Notes: generated by a model from the sequence alone, not told the origin. Positions 9,283 to 19,213 are shown, counted from the stretch's first letter. The stretch is 64,000 nucleotides of DNA from Nocardioides alpinus (GCF_900112035.1 NZ_FOKC01000007.1:62001-126000), one strand, 5' to 3'. A program made the numbers and translations.

Positions 9283-9708
9283 TCACTCCTCGCTGGCCGA
9301 CCACCCCGTGACCTTCACGATCCGGCAGACCAGCACCCGGTGGAACGGCTTGTCGGCGTACTGCGGGACCGTCGTGGCCAACCGGTCGGCCAGGGCGTCC
9401 ACCAGTGCCTGGTCAGGTTCGGGGACGTGCTCGGTGTCGGCGCGGACCCACCACAGCTGCGACCAGTCCTCCAGGTCCCAGTGCTCGATGAGCAGCGAGC
9501 CGCGCGGGTCGGCGGCGAGGTTGTCCTCGCGCTGGAGGCGCGACGACTTCTTCGGCTTCACCTGGTCGATCGGCACCCCGACGTGCCCCGCGTGGACGGC
9601 GTACACGACCGGTTGGGGATCCGGTCCGCGCGTCGGGTGCAGCGTGGCGAACACCCCGTGCACGTGCTCGTCGAGTCGGGCGGTCGCGACCTCTTCGGTC
9701 AGCCTCAT
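9283..9708 (-). CDS. PPOX-class probable F420-dependent enzyme (Rv0121 family)
   Basis: A 141-residue split-barrel protein of the pyridoxamine-phosphate-oxidase fold, in the class predicted to use F420. Conserved elements include HLVTRLPDG-like spacing with VYAVHAGHVGVPID, a KPKKSSRLQRE phosphate-contact segment, and a C-terminal W..VRADTEHV region. ATG 9708 was chosen because GGGAG lies about 8 bases upstream and the resulting length matches the family; an upstream ATG at 9768 gives an implausible extension. The substrate is unknown; its place next to cofC and fgd is consistent with F420 use. Confidence 0.83.
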   Translation of the reverse strand: MRLTEEVATARLDEHVHGVFATLHPTRGPDPQPVVYAVHAGHVGVPIDQVKPKKSSRLQREDNLAADPRGSLLIEHWDLEDWSQLWWVRADTEHVPEPDQALVDALADRLATTVPQYADKPFHRVLVCRIVKVTGWSASEE

Positions 9709-9840
9709 CAGGATGCTCCCGGGGTGTGGGGGACGTACGCCTGCCAGCCTCACCCATGACCGCTCCACGCACCATCACGCCTTTCTCAACGTTGTCGACG
9801 GACCCTTGACCGTGCGGGCCTTCCCGGAGAGGTTGGCGGC

Positions 9841-11379
9841 ATGAACCTCGCCTGCTGGGTGGAGCGCAACGGACGCCGGCTGGGCGAGGCGCCGGCGCTC
9901 GCCGCGGGAGAGGCCGTGCACGCGACGTGGGCCGAGCTCGCGGCCCGGGTGGCCGGCGGTGCGGCCGGGCTGCGCGACACCTCGGGACCGGGGACGGGGC
10001 TGGAGCCGGGGGACCGGGTGGCGATCGTGATGGCCAACCGGCCGGAGTACCTCGAGGTGCAGTACGCCGCGTGGCACGCCGGCCTCGTCGTCGTACCGGT
10101 CAACGCGCGGCTCCACCGCGACGAGATCCGCTTCATCCTGGACGACAGCGGGACCCGCGTCGTGTTCACCGACGAGGCGCACGCCGAGGACGTCGATGCG
10201 CTGGTGGCGAGCGTGGAGGGCGTCGACCGGGCGGTGCTGGTCCCGGGGCCGCAGTGGGACGACCTCACCGCGACGGAACCGGCGCCGCTGACCGACCGGC
10301 GCCGCGACGACCCGGCCTGGCTCTTCTACACCAGCGGCACGACCGGGCGCCCGAAGGGCGCGACCCTCACCCACGGCAACCTGCTGATGGCCTCGCTGAG
10401 CTACTTCGCCGACATCGACCCCGTGGCGCCGACCGACAGCGTCCTGCACGCCGCGCCGCTCTCGCACGGCTCCGGGCTCTACGGCCTGCCCCACGTGGCG
10501 AAGGGTGCGGTGAGCGTCTTCCCCGGGGCGTCCGCGCTCGCCGGACCCGAGCTGCTGGCGCTGGTCGAGCGGTGGCCGGGGCTGTCGTTCTTCGCCGCAC
10601 CGATCATGGTGAAGCGGCTGGCCGAGGACCCGGCGCTGACCGGCGCCGACCCGGCGCAGCTGGAGGGCCTGAAGACGATCATCTACGGCGGCGCCCCGAT
10701 GTACCTGACCGACCTCGAGGTCGCGCTGGACACGTTCGGGCCACGGCTGGCCCAGATCTACGGCCAGGGCGAGACGCCGATGACCATCACCGGCCTGTCG
10801 AAGGCCGACCACGCCGACACCGACCACCCGCGGTGGCGCGAGCGGATGCAGGGTGTCGGCTTCCCGCGCAGCGACGTCGAGGTCCGCGTCGTGGACGAGG
10901 ACGACCGCGAGCTCCCGGCCGGCGAGCCGGGCGAGATCGTCGTACGCGGTGGGGTGGTGATGTCCGGCTACTGGGAGCAGCCCGAGGCGAGCGCCGAGAC
11001 CCTGCGGGGCGGGTGGCTGCACACCGGCGACATCGGCAGCTTCGACGACGACGGCTTCCTGACGCTGCGCGACCGCTCCAAGGACCTGATCATCAGCGGT
11101 GGGATGAACATCTATCCCCGCGAGGTCGAGGAGGCACTCCTGGCCCACCCGCACGTCGAGGCGGTCGCCGTGGTCGGGCGGCCCGACCCGGAGTGGGGCG
11201 AGGCCGTGGTGGCGTTCGTCGTCACCGACGGCACCGAGCCGCCCACCGAGGAGCTCGACCGCACCTGCCTCGACCGCATCGCACGCTTCAAGCGCCCGAA
11301 GGACTACCACTTCGTGGACTCCCTGCCCACCAACAACTACGGCAAGGTGCTCAAGAGGGAGCTGCGCGAACGCCTCTGA
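9841..11379 (+). CDS. AMP-binding acyl-CoA synthetase (fatty-acid/aromatic-acid CoA ligase)
   Basis: A 512-residue member of the ANL superfamily that forms an acyl-AMP and then an acyl-CoA. The P-loop-like motif YTSGTTGRPKG is present near residue 162, the A5 motif YGQGE (here YGQGETPM) near 307, a TGD motif in WLHTGDIG, and the hinge and catalytic-lysine region RSKDLI and NYGKVLKREL at the C-terminus. No carrier domain is fused. The chain-length or aromatic specificity cannot be read. It is followed by an LLM gene after 155 bases; a possible catabolic partner, but the gap argues for a separate promoter. Confidence 0.92.
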   Translation: MNLACWVERNGRRLGEAPALAAGEAVHATWAELAARVAGGAAGLRDTSGPGTGLEPGDRVAIVMANRPEYLEVQYAAWHAGLVVVPVNARLHRDEIRFILDDSGTRVVFTDEAHAEDVDALVASVEGVDRAVLVPGPQWDDLTATEPAPLTDRRRDDPAWLFYTSGTTGRPKGATLTHGNLLMASLSYFADIDPVAPTDSVLHAAPLSHGSGLYGLPHVAKGAVSVFPGASALAGPELLALVERWPGLSFFAAPIMVKRLAEDPALTGADPAQLEGLKTIIYGGAPMYLTDLEVALDTFGPRLAQIYGQGETPMTITGLSKADHADTDHPRWRERMQGVGFPRSDVEVRVVDEDDRELPAGEPGEIVVRGGVVMSGYWEQPEASAETLRGGWLHTGDIGSFDDDGFLTLRDRSKDLIISGGMNIYPREVEEALLAHPHVEAVAVVGRPDPEWGEAVVAFVVTDGTEPPTEELDRTCLDRIARFKRPKDYHFVDSLPTNNYGKVLKRELRERL

Positions 11380-11534
11380 GACGCGGGCCGGGGGAGCGTT
11401 GAGCAAACCATGAGCACGGGCTCCCTTGCGGAGGATCGGCGCCCGATTGTTAGGTACGTCACAAGGGCCCGAACCGGGACATGGGTGGACCAGCTCCGGA
11501 CGCCGGCCGAGACCGCTCCCGAGGAGACGTTGAG

Positions 11535-12521
11535 ATGAAGCTCGCCCTGTACCTCCCCAACTTCCGCAACCACGTGACGGTCCAGGAGCTGGCCGATCTC
11601 ACCGACCTCGCGGAGGAGCTCGACTTCGACTCCGTGTGGACCCTCGACCGGATCATCGTCCCGGAGGCGTCGGACAGGGGCGAGCTCCAGTACCCGTTCG
11701 GGATGATGGACCAGTTCCCGCTACAGATGCCGGTCGCGTCCACGGGCAAGTGGTTCCAGGGCTGGCCGCTGCTGCCGTGGCTCGCAGCCCGCACCTCCAA
11801 GGTGCGCATCGGCATGAGCATCACCGACACGCCCTACCGCTCGCCCGGCGTCTTTGCCGCCGAGTGCGCCACCATCGACCACCTCTCCGGAGGCCGGCTC
11901 AACGTCGGCGTCGGCGCGGGGTGGATGCCCGAGGAGTTCGCGGCCGCCAGCGCCAGCCACCTCTTCCCCCGCCGCCACGGTCATGTGCGCGAGACGATCG
12001 AGATCTGCCAGGGCATCTGGGCCAACGAGACCTTCGAGTACCACGGCGAGTTCGCCGACTTCGAGCCCTCCGGGTTCGGCCACCAGCCGTTGCAGAAGCC
12101 CGGCCCGCCGATCTACTTCAGTGGCCTCAAGGACGCACGCCGCTCGGCGCGCCGGATCTCGAAGTACGGCCTCAAGGGGTGGATCGGCATCCAGGACACG
12201 CCGGCCGAGCTGGCCAACTGGCGCAAGGCGATCGCCGACGAGCTCGAGCCGCTCGGCGGCAACATCGAGGACGTCGAGATGTGCAGCATGATCTGGTTCA
12301 CGATCACCGACACCGAGGTCGACCAGACCGACAACCACAAGCTGACCAATCTGCTGGTCGGCACCGAGAAGCAGATCACCGACCGTCTGAAGAGCTACGC
12401 CGAGGCGGGCATGCACATGCCGCTGATCTGGCCGCCCTTCGCCGACGTGCCGGTCTCCAAGACGCTCGACGACCTCAAGCGCCTGAAGAACGACATCATG
12501 CCGAAGGTGGAGGCCTCCTGA
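11535..12521 (+). CDS. LLM-class flavin/F420-dependent oxidoreductase
   Basis: A 328-residue luciferase-like (beta/alpha)8 barrel protein: MKLALYLPNF at the N-terminus, LDRIIVP at the strand-2 region, and GGRLNVGVGAGWMPEEF, the signature of the F420/FMN-binding loop. A well-placed GAGGAG precedes ATG 11535. No residue set identifies the substrate. It is convergent with the next LLM gene and the two coding ends overlap by 26 bases. F420 rather than FMN is inferred from the local fbiC/cofC/fgd genes. Confidence 0.9.
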   Translation: MKLALYLPNFRNHVTVQELADLTDLAEELDFDSVWTLDRIIVPEASDRGELQYPFGMMDQFPLQMPVASTGKWFQGWPLLPWLAARTSKVRIGMSITDTPYRSPGVFAAECATIDHLSGGRLNVGVGAGWMPEEFAAASASHLFPRRHGHVRETIEICQGIWANETFEYHGEFADFEPSGFGHQPLQKPGPPIYFSGLKDARRSARRISKYGLKGWIGIQDTPAELANWRKAIADELEPLGGNIEDVEMCSMIWFTITDTEVDQTDNHKLTNLLVGTEKQITDRLKSYAEAGMHMPLIWPPFADVPVSKTLDDLKRLKNDIMPKVEAS

Positions 12522-13515
12522 GGTGGGGCGGCGGCTGAGACGGGGCCAGGGCGTCCAGCACACGCTCCGCCTCCGCCGTCGCCGCATCGGCGTCCACGTC
12601 CGGCGAGCCGACGTGCGGGGAGAAGTTGAGGTCCACGAGGACCTCGGTGGCCCCGTGGCTCGCCAGGTCGGCCAGGTCGTCGAGGACCTGCTGCCGCGTG
12701 CCGTTCCCCCGACGGCGACCGCGGCCGGGATCCTCGGCGACCAGGTCGACCACCATCCGCACCAGGATCCGTACGGCGTCGGGGTCGCGCCCGGCCTCCT
12801 CGGCCCCGGCACGCACCAGGGCGACGGCGCGGGTGAGGGACGCCAGGTCCGTGCGGGTGCTCCCGATCCAGCCCTCGGCCAACCGACCGGCGCGACGCAG
12901 GGCCGGCTCGGCCTCCCCGCCGACGAGCACCGGCGGGTGGGGCTGCTGCACCGGCCGGGGACCGACGTGCGAGCGGGGGACGGTGTAGAACTCGCCCGCG
13001 AACTCGACCGGGTCCTCGGTCCAGACGGCCCTCAGGCAGCGGAGGTACTCCTCCATCCGGGCCCCGCGCCGCGCCATCGGCACGCCGGCGGCGGCGTACT
13101 CCTGCGACATCCAGCCGATCCCGAGCCCTGCGGTCACCCGGCCCCCGCTGAGGTGGTCGAGCGTCGTCATCGCCTTGGCCATCAGGACCGGCGGGGTGAA
13201 CGGCGCGCACAGGGTCGCGGTGCCCAGCCCGATGCGTCGGGTGTGGCCCGCGACGAAGGCGAGCGGCAGCATCGCGTCGTGGACGGCGCTGTAGGACGGG
13301 TCGGAGATCGGGCGCGACGACGGGTTGCCGACCTCGTCGTGGGCCGGGCCCGGCCCGTCGGCGACCGGCTGCGGCTGCAACATCCGCTGGAACGTCCACA
13401 GCGAGGCATAGCCCAGGTCCTCGGCCCGACGGGCGAGGTGGATCATCGTCCCGGGGGTGGCCCAGCTGCCCGACACGGGCAGGCCGAACCCCAGCAGCGG
13501 CAGCTCTTCGCTCAT
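12496..13515 (-). CDS. LLM-class flavin/F420-dependent oxidoreductase
   Basis: A 339-residue luciferase-like barrel protein. The strand/loop motif [17 protein letters not shown] is the F420-binding signature, and the N-terminus [16 protein letters not shown] resembles the actinobacterial TIGR03619-like branch. ATG 13515 (MSEELPLLG) is preferred to an upstream in-frame ATG. The tail is proline- and arginine-rich and poorly conserved. It is divergent from fgd across a 71-base promoter region, so F420 reduction and F420 use may be co-regulated here. Confidence 0.88.
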   Translation of the reverse strand: MSEELPLLGFGLPVSGSWATPGTMIHLARRAEDLGYASLWTFQRMLQPQPVADGPGPAHDEVGNPSSRPISDPSYSAVHDAMLPLAFVAGHTRRIGLGTATLCAPFTPPVLMAKAMTTLDHLSGGRVTAGLGIGWMSQEYAAAGVPMARRGARMEEYLRCLRAVWTEDPVEFAGEFYTVPRSHVGPRPVQQPHPPVLVGGEAEPALRRAGRLAEGWIGSTRTDLASLTRAVALVRAGAEEAGRDPDAVRILVRMVVDLVAEDPGRGRRRGNGTRQQVLDDLADLASHGATEVLVDLNFSPHVGSPDVDADAATAEAERVLDALAPSQPPPHLRRPPPSA

Positions 13516-13586
13516 CCCCCGCACGATGCCACCCGGCACCGACTCCGCACCCCCGCCGACGCCCAGCGTTAGGACAACATCTCCTC

Positions 13587-14618
13587 ATGAACGCCACCTC
13601 GAACGCCGGCTCGCCGCTCACCATCGGCTACAAGGCCTCGGCCGAGCAGTTCGGCCCCCGCGAGCTCGTCGAGCTCGGGGTGCGCGCCGAGGAGGTCGGC
13701 CTCGACAGCGTGATGGTCAGCGACCACCTCCAGCCCTGGCGCCACGAGGGTGGCCACGCCCCGCACGCGCTGACCTGCCTGACCGCGATCGGCGAGCGCA
13801 CCGAGCGGGTGGTGCTGGGCACGAGCGTGCTCACGCCGACCTTCCGCTACAACCCCGCCGTGCTGGCCCAGGAGCTCGCGACCCTCACGCTGCTCAACCC
13901 GGGCCGGGTCGTGCTCGGCATCGGCAGCGGCGAGGCGCTCAACGAGATCTCGGTCGGCCTGCAGGAGTGGCCGGAGTTCAAGGAGCGGTGGGCGCGGATG
14001 CGCGAGGCCGTACGCCTCATGCGCGAGCTGTGGGACGGCGAGCGGGTCACCTTCGAGGGCGACTACTACCGCACCGTCGACGCCACGATCTACGACCGCC
14101 CCGAGGGTGGCGTGCCGATCTACGTCGCCGCCGGCGGGCCGCAGATGGCGAAGTACGCCGGCCGGGTCGGCGACGGCTTCATCTGCACGAGCGGCAAGGG
14201 GATGGACCTCTACACCGACAGGCTCCTGCCTGCCGTCGAGGAGGGGCTGGAGGCGGCCGGTCGGTCCTCCGACGACATCGTCCGGATGATCGAGATCAAG
14301 CTGTCCTACGCCCCGACCCACGAGGAGGCACTCGAGAACACCCGCTTCTGGGCGCCGCTGTCGCTGAGCGCCGAGGAGAAGCACCGCCTCGACGACCCGA
14401 TCGAGATGGCGGCCGCGGCCGACCGCCTCCCGATCGAGCAGGTCGCGTCGCGGTGGATCGTGGAGACCACGCCCGAGGGCGTCGTGGATGCCGTACGCCC
14501 CTACGTCGAGGCGGGCTTCGACCACCTGGTCTTCCACGCGCCCGGCCACGCCCAGGAGCAGTTCCTCTCCTCCTTCGGCGCCGACGTGGTGCCGTTGCTG
14601 CGCGACCTGGGCGCCTGA
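13587..14618 (+). CDS. fgd: F420-dependent glucose-6-phosphate dehydrogenase (Fgd)
   Basis: A 343-residue enzyme that oxidises glucose 6-phosphate to 6-phosphogluconolactone while reducing F420. Residues known to matter in M. tuberculosis FGD1 are all present with a constant offset: catalytic H47 and W51 in SDHLQPW, acid E116 in GIGSGE, and the phosphate-binding set K204, K265 and R289. It supplies F420H2 to the LLM and PPOX-fold enzymes around it. It is divergently placed from the LLM gene at 12496 and followed 50 bases later by the broken kinase-LLM fusion. Confidence 0.96.
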   Translation: MNATSNAGSPLTIGYKASAEQFGPRELVELGVRAEEVGLDSVMVSDHLQPWRHEGGHAPHALTCLTAIGERTERVVLGTSVLTPTFRYNPAVLAQELATLTLLNPGRVVLGIGSGEALNEISVGLQEWPEFKERWARMREAVRLMRELWDGERVTFEGDYYRTVDATIYDRPEGGVPIYVAAGGPQMAKYAGRVGDGFICTSGKGMDLYTDRLLPAVEEGLEAAGRSSDDIVRMIEIKLSYAPTHEEALENTRFWAPLSLSAEEKHRLDDPIEMAAAADRLPIEQVASRWIVETTPEGVVDAVRPYVEAGFDHLVFHAPGHAQEQFLSSFGADVVPLLRDLGA

Positions 14619-14668
14619 GGCTGGGCCACCGCCCGCGCGGAGGCGCCGGGCTGCGCCACACGGGGGGA

Positions 14669-16122
14669 GTGCGCCTCCCCGACCCCGCCCTCGTGGTGCT
14701 GGTCGGCGCCTCCGGCTCGGGCAAGTCGACGTGGGCGGGCGCGGAGTTCCGCGACCAGGAGGTCGTCTCCTCCGACGCCCTGCGCGGAGTCGTGGGCAGC
14801 GGGCCGCACGACCTCGACGCCTCGGCCGACGCCTTCGGCGTGCTCGAGACGGTGGTCGCCGCGCGTCTCGGACGCGGCCTCACCACCGTCGTCGACACGC
14901 TCGGGCTCGACACCGCGAGACGACGGTCGTGGCTGGCTGCCGCGCGTACGGCGGGGCTACCGGCAGTCGTCGTCCTGCTCGACACCCCGGACGAGGAGTG
15001 CCGCCGGCGCAACGCGGCCCGCGACCGGCCCGTGCCGGCGCCGGTCCTGGCCGGGCAGCTGCGCCAGGTGCGGGACGTACGTCCGCTCCTGGACGCCGAG
15101 GGCTGGGACCTCGTCGCTCCGGTGGGTGCCGAGAGTGCACCGGCCGATCCCGTGCCCGCGGCGCGCGCCGAGCGGGCCGGCGACCGCACCTCGAGCCTGG
15201 GCCTGCGATCGGTCCTGCAGGTCTCGCGGTCCCGTGGGGCGAGGACCCGCTGGCGTGGCTGTCGGACATGGCCAGGGCCGCGGACGAGGCCGGCTTCGCG
15301 GGCCTCGCGCTGATGGACCACCTCATCCAGGTCCCGCAGGTCGGCCGGGCCTGGGACCCGATCCCGGAGCCGTGGGTGACCCTCGGCGCTGTCGCCGCGC
15401 TGCGCACCGACCTCGAGCTCGGGACGCTCTGCACGCCCGTCACGTTCCGACCGGCCGGTGTCACGGCCAAGGCCGCTGCCACGCTGTCGGCCCTCACCGG
15501 CGGCCGTGCCTTCGTCGGCATCGGCGCGGGGTGGTGGGAGCGGGAGCACGCGGCGTACGGCATCGCGTTCGGGCCGGCGCGCGAGCGGCTCGACGACCTC
15601 GAGAACGCCGTCGTCACGATGAAGGCGCTCTGGTCGGCGGGGACCAAGGCGTACGACGGGCACGGGGTCTCGCTGCCGGAGACCACCTGCTACCCGCGGC
15701 CCGGTGGGCCGATCCCGATCACCGTCGGCGGATCCGGCGAGCGCCGCACCCTGCGGATCGCCGCGCAGCACGCCGACGCCTGCAACCTCCGGACCACCGA
15801 CGAGGCCGAGCTCCAACGCCTGATCGGGGTGTTCCACGGCCACTGCGACGACGTCGGCCGCGATCGCAGCGAGGTCGCCGTGACCGTCCTCGACCTGCCG
15901 GTCGTCGGCCGCGACCGGGACGACGTGTGGGCGCGGGTCGAGCGGCACCGCGGCCGGACCGCCGCAGCGACGTACGCCGCGCGCACCCACGCGGCCACTG
16001 TCGCCGGTCACCGTGACCGCTGGGCCCGCCTCGCCGGGATGGGGGTGCGGACCGTCTTCGTCGCCACGCCCGACCTCGACACCCCCGACGACGTCCTCGC
16101 CCTTGCGGGTCTGAGCGCCTGA
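14669..16122 (+). pseudogene. AAA/kinase-like domain fused to LLM F420-dependent oxidoreductase, broken by a 1-base frameshift
   Basis: The first part (GTG 14669 to about 15229) encodes a P-loop domain, GASGSGKST near residue 16, with a polynucleotide-kinase-like AAA_33 layout ending around LRSVLQVSR. The second part, in a frame one base away, resumes at 15232 as PWGEDPLAWL and encodes a complete LLM oxidoreductase (GGRAFVGIGAGWWEREH, GSGERRTL) ending at 16122. In intact actinobacterial relatives I recall the two parts as one protein reading ...SRFPWGEDP..., so one T appears to be missing at about 15230. Read literally, the first frame runs on to a stop at 15313. It could be a real pseudogene or a sequencing error. 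The LLM part belongs to a branch often annotated near Rv1855c. Confidence 0.8.
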
Positions 16123-16158
16123 GCACCCCACGACCGCGCGGGTCGTAGGGTCGAACGC

Positions 16159-17028
16159 ATGCAGACTCGTACTCTCGGCAACCAGCAGGTCGGCGCCATC
16201 GGCCTCGGCCTGATGACCTTCGACCAGACCGGCACCCAGCCCCGCCAGCAGCTCCTCGACACCGTCACCGCCGCGCTCGACGCGGGCGTCACGCTCTTCG
16301 ACACCGCCGACGCCTACGGCCCCGGTGACGAGCTCGGAGCGCACGCCCAGGGCGCCAACGAGCGGCTGATCGTCTCGATCCTCGACGAGCTCGGCGTGCG
16401 CGACCGCGTGGTCCTCGCGACCAAGGGCGGCCACGTGCGCACCGACGGCGGCAACTGGGACGTCGACTCGTCCGCGGCCCACCTCAAGGCAGCCGTCGAC
16501 GCCAGCCTCGAGCGCATCGGCGTCGAGCAGCTCTCGCTGTGGCAGCACCACCGCCCCGACCCCCAGGTTCCCTACGACGAGGTCATCGGCACCCTCAAGG
16601 AGATCGCCGACAGCGGCAAGGTCGCCCACGTCGGCCTGTCCAACGCCGACCCCGACCAGATCCGCGCCGCCCACGCGGTGCTCGGTGACGCCCTGGTGAG
16701 CGTGCAGAACCAGTTCAGCCCGAAGTTCCGCTCGAGCAAGCCCGAGATCGACGTGTGCGAGGAGCTCGGCCTGGCCTTCCTGCCGTGGAGCCCGCTGGGC
16801 GGGCTCGGCGACGCCAAGGAGCTGGCCGAGAAGCACCCGGCCTTCGCCGAGATCGCCGCCGACCGCGGGGTGAGCGCCCAACAGGTCGCGCTCGCCTGGG
16901 AGCTGGCCCAGTCGCCGGTCGTCATCCCGATCCCCGGCGCCAAGCGGCCCACCTCGATCACCGACTCCGCCGCCGCCGCGGAGATCGAGCTGACCGCGGA
17001 CGAGCTCTCCCGCCTCGACGCGAGCTGA
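16159..17028 (+). CDS. Aldo/keto reductase
   Basis: A 289-residue NADPH-dependent (beta/alpha)8 oxidoreductase. The catalytic tetrad is visible: D48 and Y53 in FDTADAYG, K89 in LATKGG, H131 in WQHHRPD. The C-terminal cofactor segment IPIPGAKRP is also present. The substrate is unknown. The next gene (SDR) starts 5 bases after this stop, so aldo/keto reductase, SDR and MDMPI-like genes form one operon of probable aldehyde/ketone detoxification. Confidence 0.93.
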   Translation: MQTRTLGNQQVGAIGLGLMTFDQTGTQPRQQLLDTVTAALDAGVTLFDTADAYGPGDELGAHAQGANERLIVSILDELGVRDRVVLATKGGHVRTDGGNWDVDSSAAHLKAAVDASLERIGVEQLSLWQHHRPDPQVPYDEVIGTLKEIADSGKVAHVGLSNADPDQIRAAHAVLGDALVSVQNQFSPKFRSSKPEIDVCEELGLAFLPWSPLGGLGDAKELAEKHPAFAEIAADRGVSAQQVALAWELAQSPVVIPIPGAKRPTSITDSAAAAEIELTADELSRLDAS

Positions 17029-17033
17029 TCCGG

Positions 17034-17999
17034 GTGCCGCGCCCGCTGCTCAGCCGCGCCGTCGACACGGTCATGGACCGCTCGTTGGTCCTCGGCTACA
17101 CGACGATCGGCCTGGCCGTGCGGCGGGTGCTGCCCGGGTGGCCTGCCGACGCGCCGGCCGGCGCGCTCCGCGGGCGGCACGTCCTGGTGACAGGGGCGAG
17201 CTCCGGGCTCGGCGTCGCCACCGTCAAGGGTGTCGCCGACCTCGGTGCGGCCGTCCACATGCTGGTGCGCGACGAGGCCAAGGGCGCGAAGGTCGCCGAC
17301 GAGGTCCGGGCCACGCGGCCCGGTGTCGCGCTCCGGCTGTGGCGCTGCGACGTCTCCGACCTCGACGACGTACGCCGCTTCGCCACCGACTTCGCCGAGG
17401 AGGTCCCCGACCTCCACGCCGTGGTGCACAACGCGGGCATGATGCCGCCGACCCGCACCGAGTCGGCGCAGGGCTTCGAGCTGAGCATGGCCGTGCACCT
17501 GCTCGGACCAGTGGTCATGACGGAGGCGCTCCGCGGCCCGCTCTCCGGCGGCCGCGTGGTGTTCGTCAGCAGCGGCGGGATGTACGGCCAGCCGCTGCGG
17601 GCCGACGACCCGGGCTACGCCACCGGTGACTACGCCCCAGCGACGTCGTACGCCCGGTCGAAGCGCTGGCAGGTCGAGATGGCGCCTCTTCTGGCGGAGC
17701 GCTGGGCCGCCGACGCGATCACCGTCGCGACCATGCACCCCGGCTGGGCCGACACCCCCGGCGTGCAGGAGTCGCTGCCCCGGTTCCGCGCGATCACCCG
17801 GCCGGTCCTGCGCGACGACGCGCAGGGCGCCGACACCAGCGTCTGGCTCGCGGCCGTCGAGCCCGCGCCGCCGACCGGGAGGTTCTGGCACGACCGGGTC
17901 GAGCGACCGACCAGCCTGCTGCCGACCACGAAGCCCGGCCCGGACGTACGCGCCCGTGCCTGGCAGTGGCTGCACGAGGCCGCGGGGCTCCATGACTGA
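17034..17999 (+). CDS. Short-chain dehydrogenase/reductase
   Basis: A 321-residue Rossmann-fold oxidoreductase. The cofactor motif TGASSGLG is at residues 53-60, NAG at 133-135, and the catalytic Y206-x3-K210 in TSYARSK with a serine pair at 179-180. GTG 17034 is chosen because it lies 5 bases after the previous stop and gives the family's N-terminal lead-in; ATG 17073 is an alternative. The length is larger than a classical SDR because of an N-terminal 45-residue extension, like retinol-dehydrogenase-type members. It overlaps the following gene by 8 bases. Confidence 0.9.
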   Translation: MPRPLLSRAVDTVMDRSLVLGYTTIGLAVRRVLPGWPADAPAGALRGRHVLVTGASSGLGVATVKGVADLGAAVHMLVRDEAKGAKVADEVRATRPGVALRLWRCDVSDLDDVRRFATDFAEEVPDLHAVVHNAGMMPPTRTESAQGFELSMAVHLLGPVVMTEALRGPLSGGRVVFVSSGGMYGQPLRADDPGYATGDYAPATSYARSKRWQVEMAPLLAERWAADAITVATMHPGWADTPGVQESLPRFRAITRPVLRDDAQGADTSVWLAAVEPAPPTGRFWHDRVERPTSLLPTTKPGPDVRARAWQWLHEAAGLHD

Positions 18000-18612
18000 C
18001 GTCTGGCCGCTCGTCCACGTCGAGCGCCACGCGCTGATCGCCGACCTCGAGGGGTTGACCGACCAGCAGTGGTGCACGCCCTCGCTCTGCGACGGATGGA
18101 CGGTCCACGACGTCGCCGCGCACCTCGTCGGCAACGCGGGACCCATGACGATCCCCGGGCTGGTCCTCGCGATGGCCCGCGCGCGCTTCGACTTCGACCG
18201 GATGAACCAGGCCGACGCCGCGCGCGAGCTCGGCGACGGACCGGCGTACACCTTGCGGCGGCTGCGCGAGGTCGCCGACAACACCGACGCGCCGCCGTTC
18301 GTGCCGCTCGTGGTGCGGCTGGTCGAGGAGGTGGTGCACGGCGAGGACGTACGCCGTCCGCTCGGCATCGCGCACGACTACCCGCTCGCCGCGGTGGTGC
18401 CCGCCCTCGAGCACCAGGTGCGCACCACGGCGTCGATCGGCGGCGGCCGCGAGCGCGCCGCCGGCGTACGACTCCGGGCCACCGACGCCGACGTCTCCAT
18501 CGGCGAGGGACCCGAGGTCTCGGGTCCTGCGGTGTCCCTCCTCCTCGCGGTCTCCGGCCGCTCGGAGGCGCGTGCCGACCTTGCCGGCCCCGGCCTGTTC
18601 GCCCTCGGGTAG
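17992..18612 (+). CDS. MDMPI-like (maleylpyruvate isomerase/mycothiol-dependent) DinB-fold protein
   Basis: A 206-residue protein with the N-terminal four-helix DinB-like metal-binding domain of the mycothiol-dependent maleylpyruvate isomerase family. The segment LCDGWTVHDVAAHLVG carries the conserved W..HDVAAHL histidine, and a VVHGEDVRRPLG segment provides the second histidine region. Members act as thiol-dependent isomerases or transferases, many without known substrate. Its ATG lies inside the SDR gene, so it is translationally coupled to it. Confidence 0.85.
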   Translation: MTDVWPLVHVERHALIADLEGLTDQQWCTPSLCDGWTVHDVAAHLVGNAGPMTIPGLVLAMARARFDFDRMNQADAARELGDGPAYTLRRLREVADNTDAPPFVPLVVRLVEEVVHGEDVRRPLGIAHDYPLAAVVPALEHQVRTTASIGGGRERAAGVRLRATDADVSIGEGPEVSGPAVSLLLAVSGRSEARADLAGPGLFALG

Positions 18613-18639
18613 GTGGGTCGCGCCGTCTAGGGTGGCGCG

Positions 18640-19203
18640 GTGCTGAGCCTGCAGATCGATGCCGACGTCCGCCTGACCGACCTCGAGCCCTGGCACGCCG
18701 AGCAGCTCGCCGGGCTGTTCCGCGCACACGGCGCCGACTTCTACGACTGGCTGCCGTGGGAGGGCTTCGAGGACGTCGAGGGCGCTCGCGGCTTCATCGA
18801 CGGATTCACGAAGGGCCGTGGCGAGGGCAGCCGCCGCCTCTACGGGATCTGGGTGGGTGACGAGCTCGTCGGTGGCACCCTCTTCCCGAGCATCAATGCC
18901 CGCTCCCGGATCGCGGAGGCAGGCGTCTTCCTCGCGGCCTCGGCGCGCGGTCGCGGGATCGTGACCCGCGCCGTCGCGGCCATGCTCGACTGGGCGTTCA
19001 CCGAGCGCGGCCTGCACCGCGTCGAGTGGCGCTGCGCTCCCGAGAACCTCGCCAGCCGACGTGTCGCCGAGCGCCTCGGGTTCACCCACGAGGGCACCCT
19101 CCGTGAGGTCTTCCCCGTCCGCGAGGAGCGCCAGGACCTCGAGGTCTGGGCGATCCTCTCCCGCGAGTGGTCCGGCCTCCCGCCGCGGAGGGTCGACGCC
19201 TGA
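18640..19203 (+). CDS. GNAT N-acetyltransferase (RimJ/RimL type)
   Basis: A 187-residue acetyltransferase of the Acetyltransf_3 kind. The pyrophosphate-binding loop is seen as FLAASARGRGIVTRA, followed by a C-terminal V...N..S.RVAERLGF segment (NLASRRVAERLGF) typical of RimL-like proteins. GTG 18640 is the first plausible start after the preceding stop. The substrate (protein N-terminus, aminoglycoside or small amine) cannot be deduced. Confidence 0.9.
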   Translation: MLSLQIDADVRLTDLEPWHAEQLAGLFRAHGADFYDWLPWEGFEDVEGARGFIDGFTKGRGEGSRRLYGIWVGDELVGGTLFPSINARSRIAEAGVFLAASARGRGIVTRAVAAMLDWAFTERGLHRVEWRCAPENLASRRVAERLGFTHEGTLREVFPVREERQDLEVWAILSREWSGLPPRRVDA

Positions 19204-19213
19204 CATCGGAAAA

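Noticed and set aside
9709..9840. Possible small gene or RNA in the 132-base gap before the acyl-CoA synthetase
   Set aside because: No credible start with ribosome site and no stable structure beyond background; it is the divergent promoter region of the PPOX and synthetase genes.
11535..16122. Luciferase-like genes as a bioluminescence system
   Set aside because: The LLM fold is shared with F420/FMN oxidoreductases; there is no lux-type aldehyde synthesis set, and the F420 genes explain the context better.
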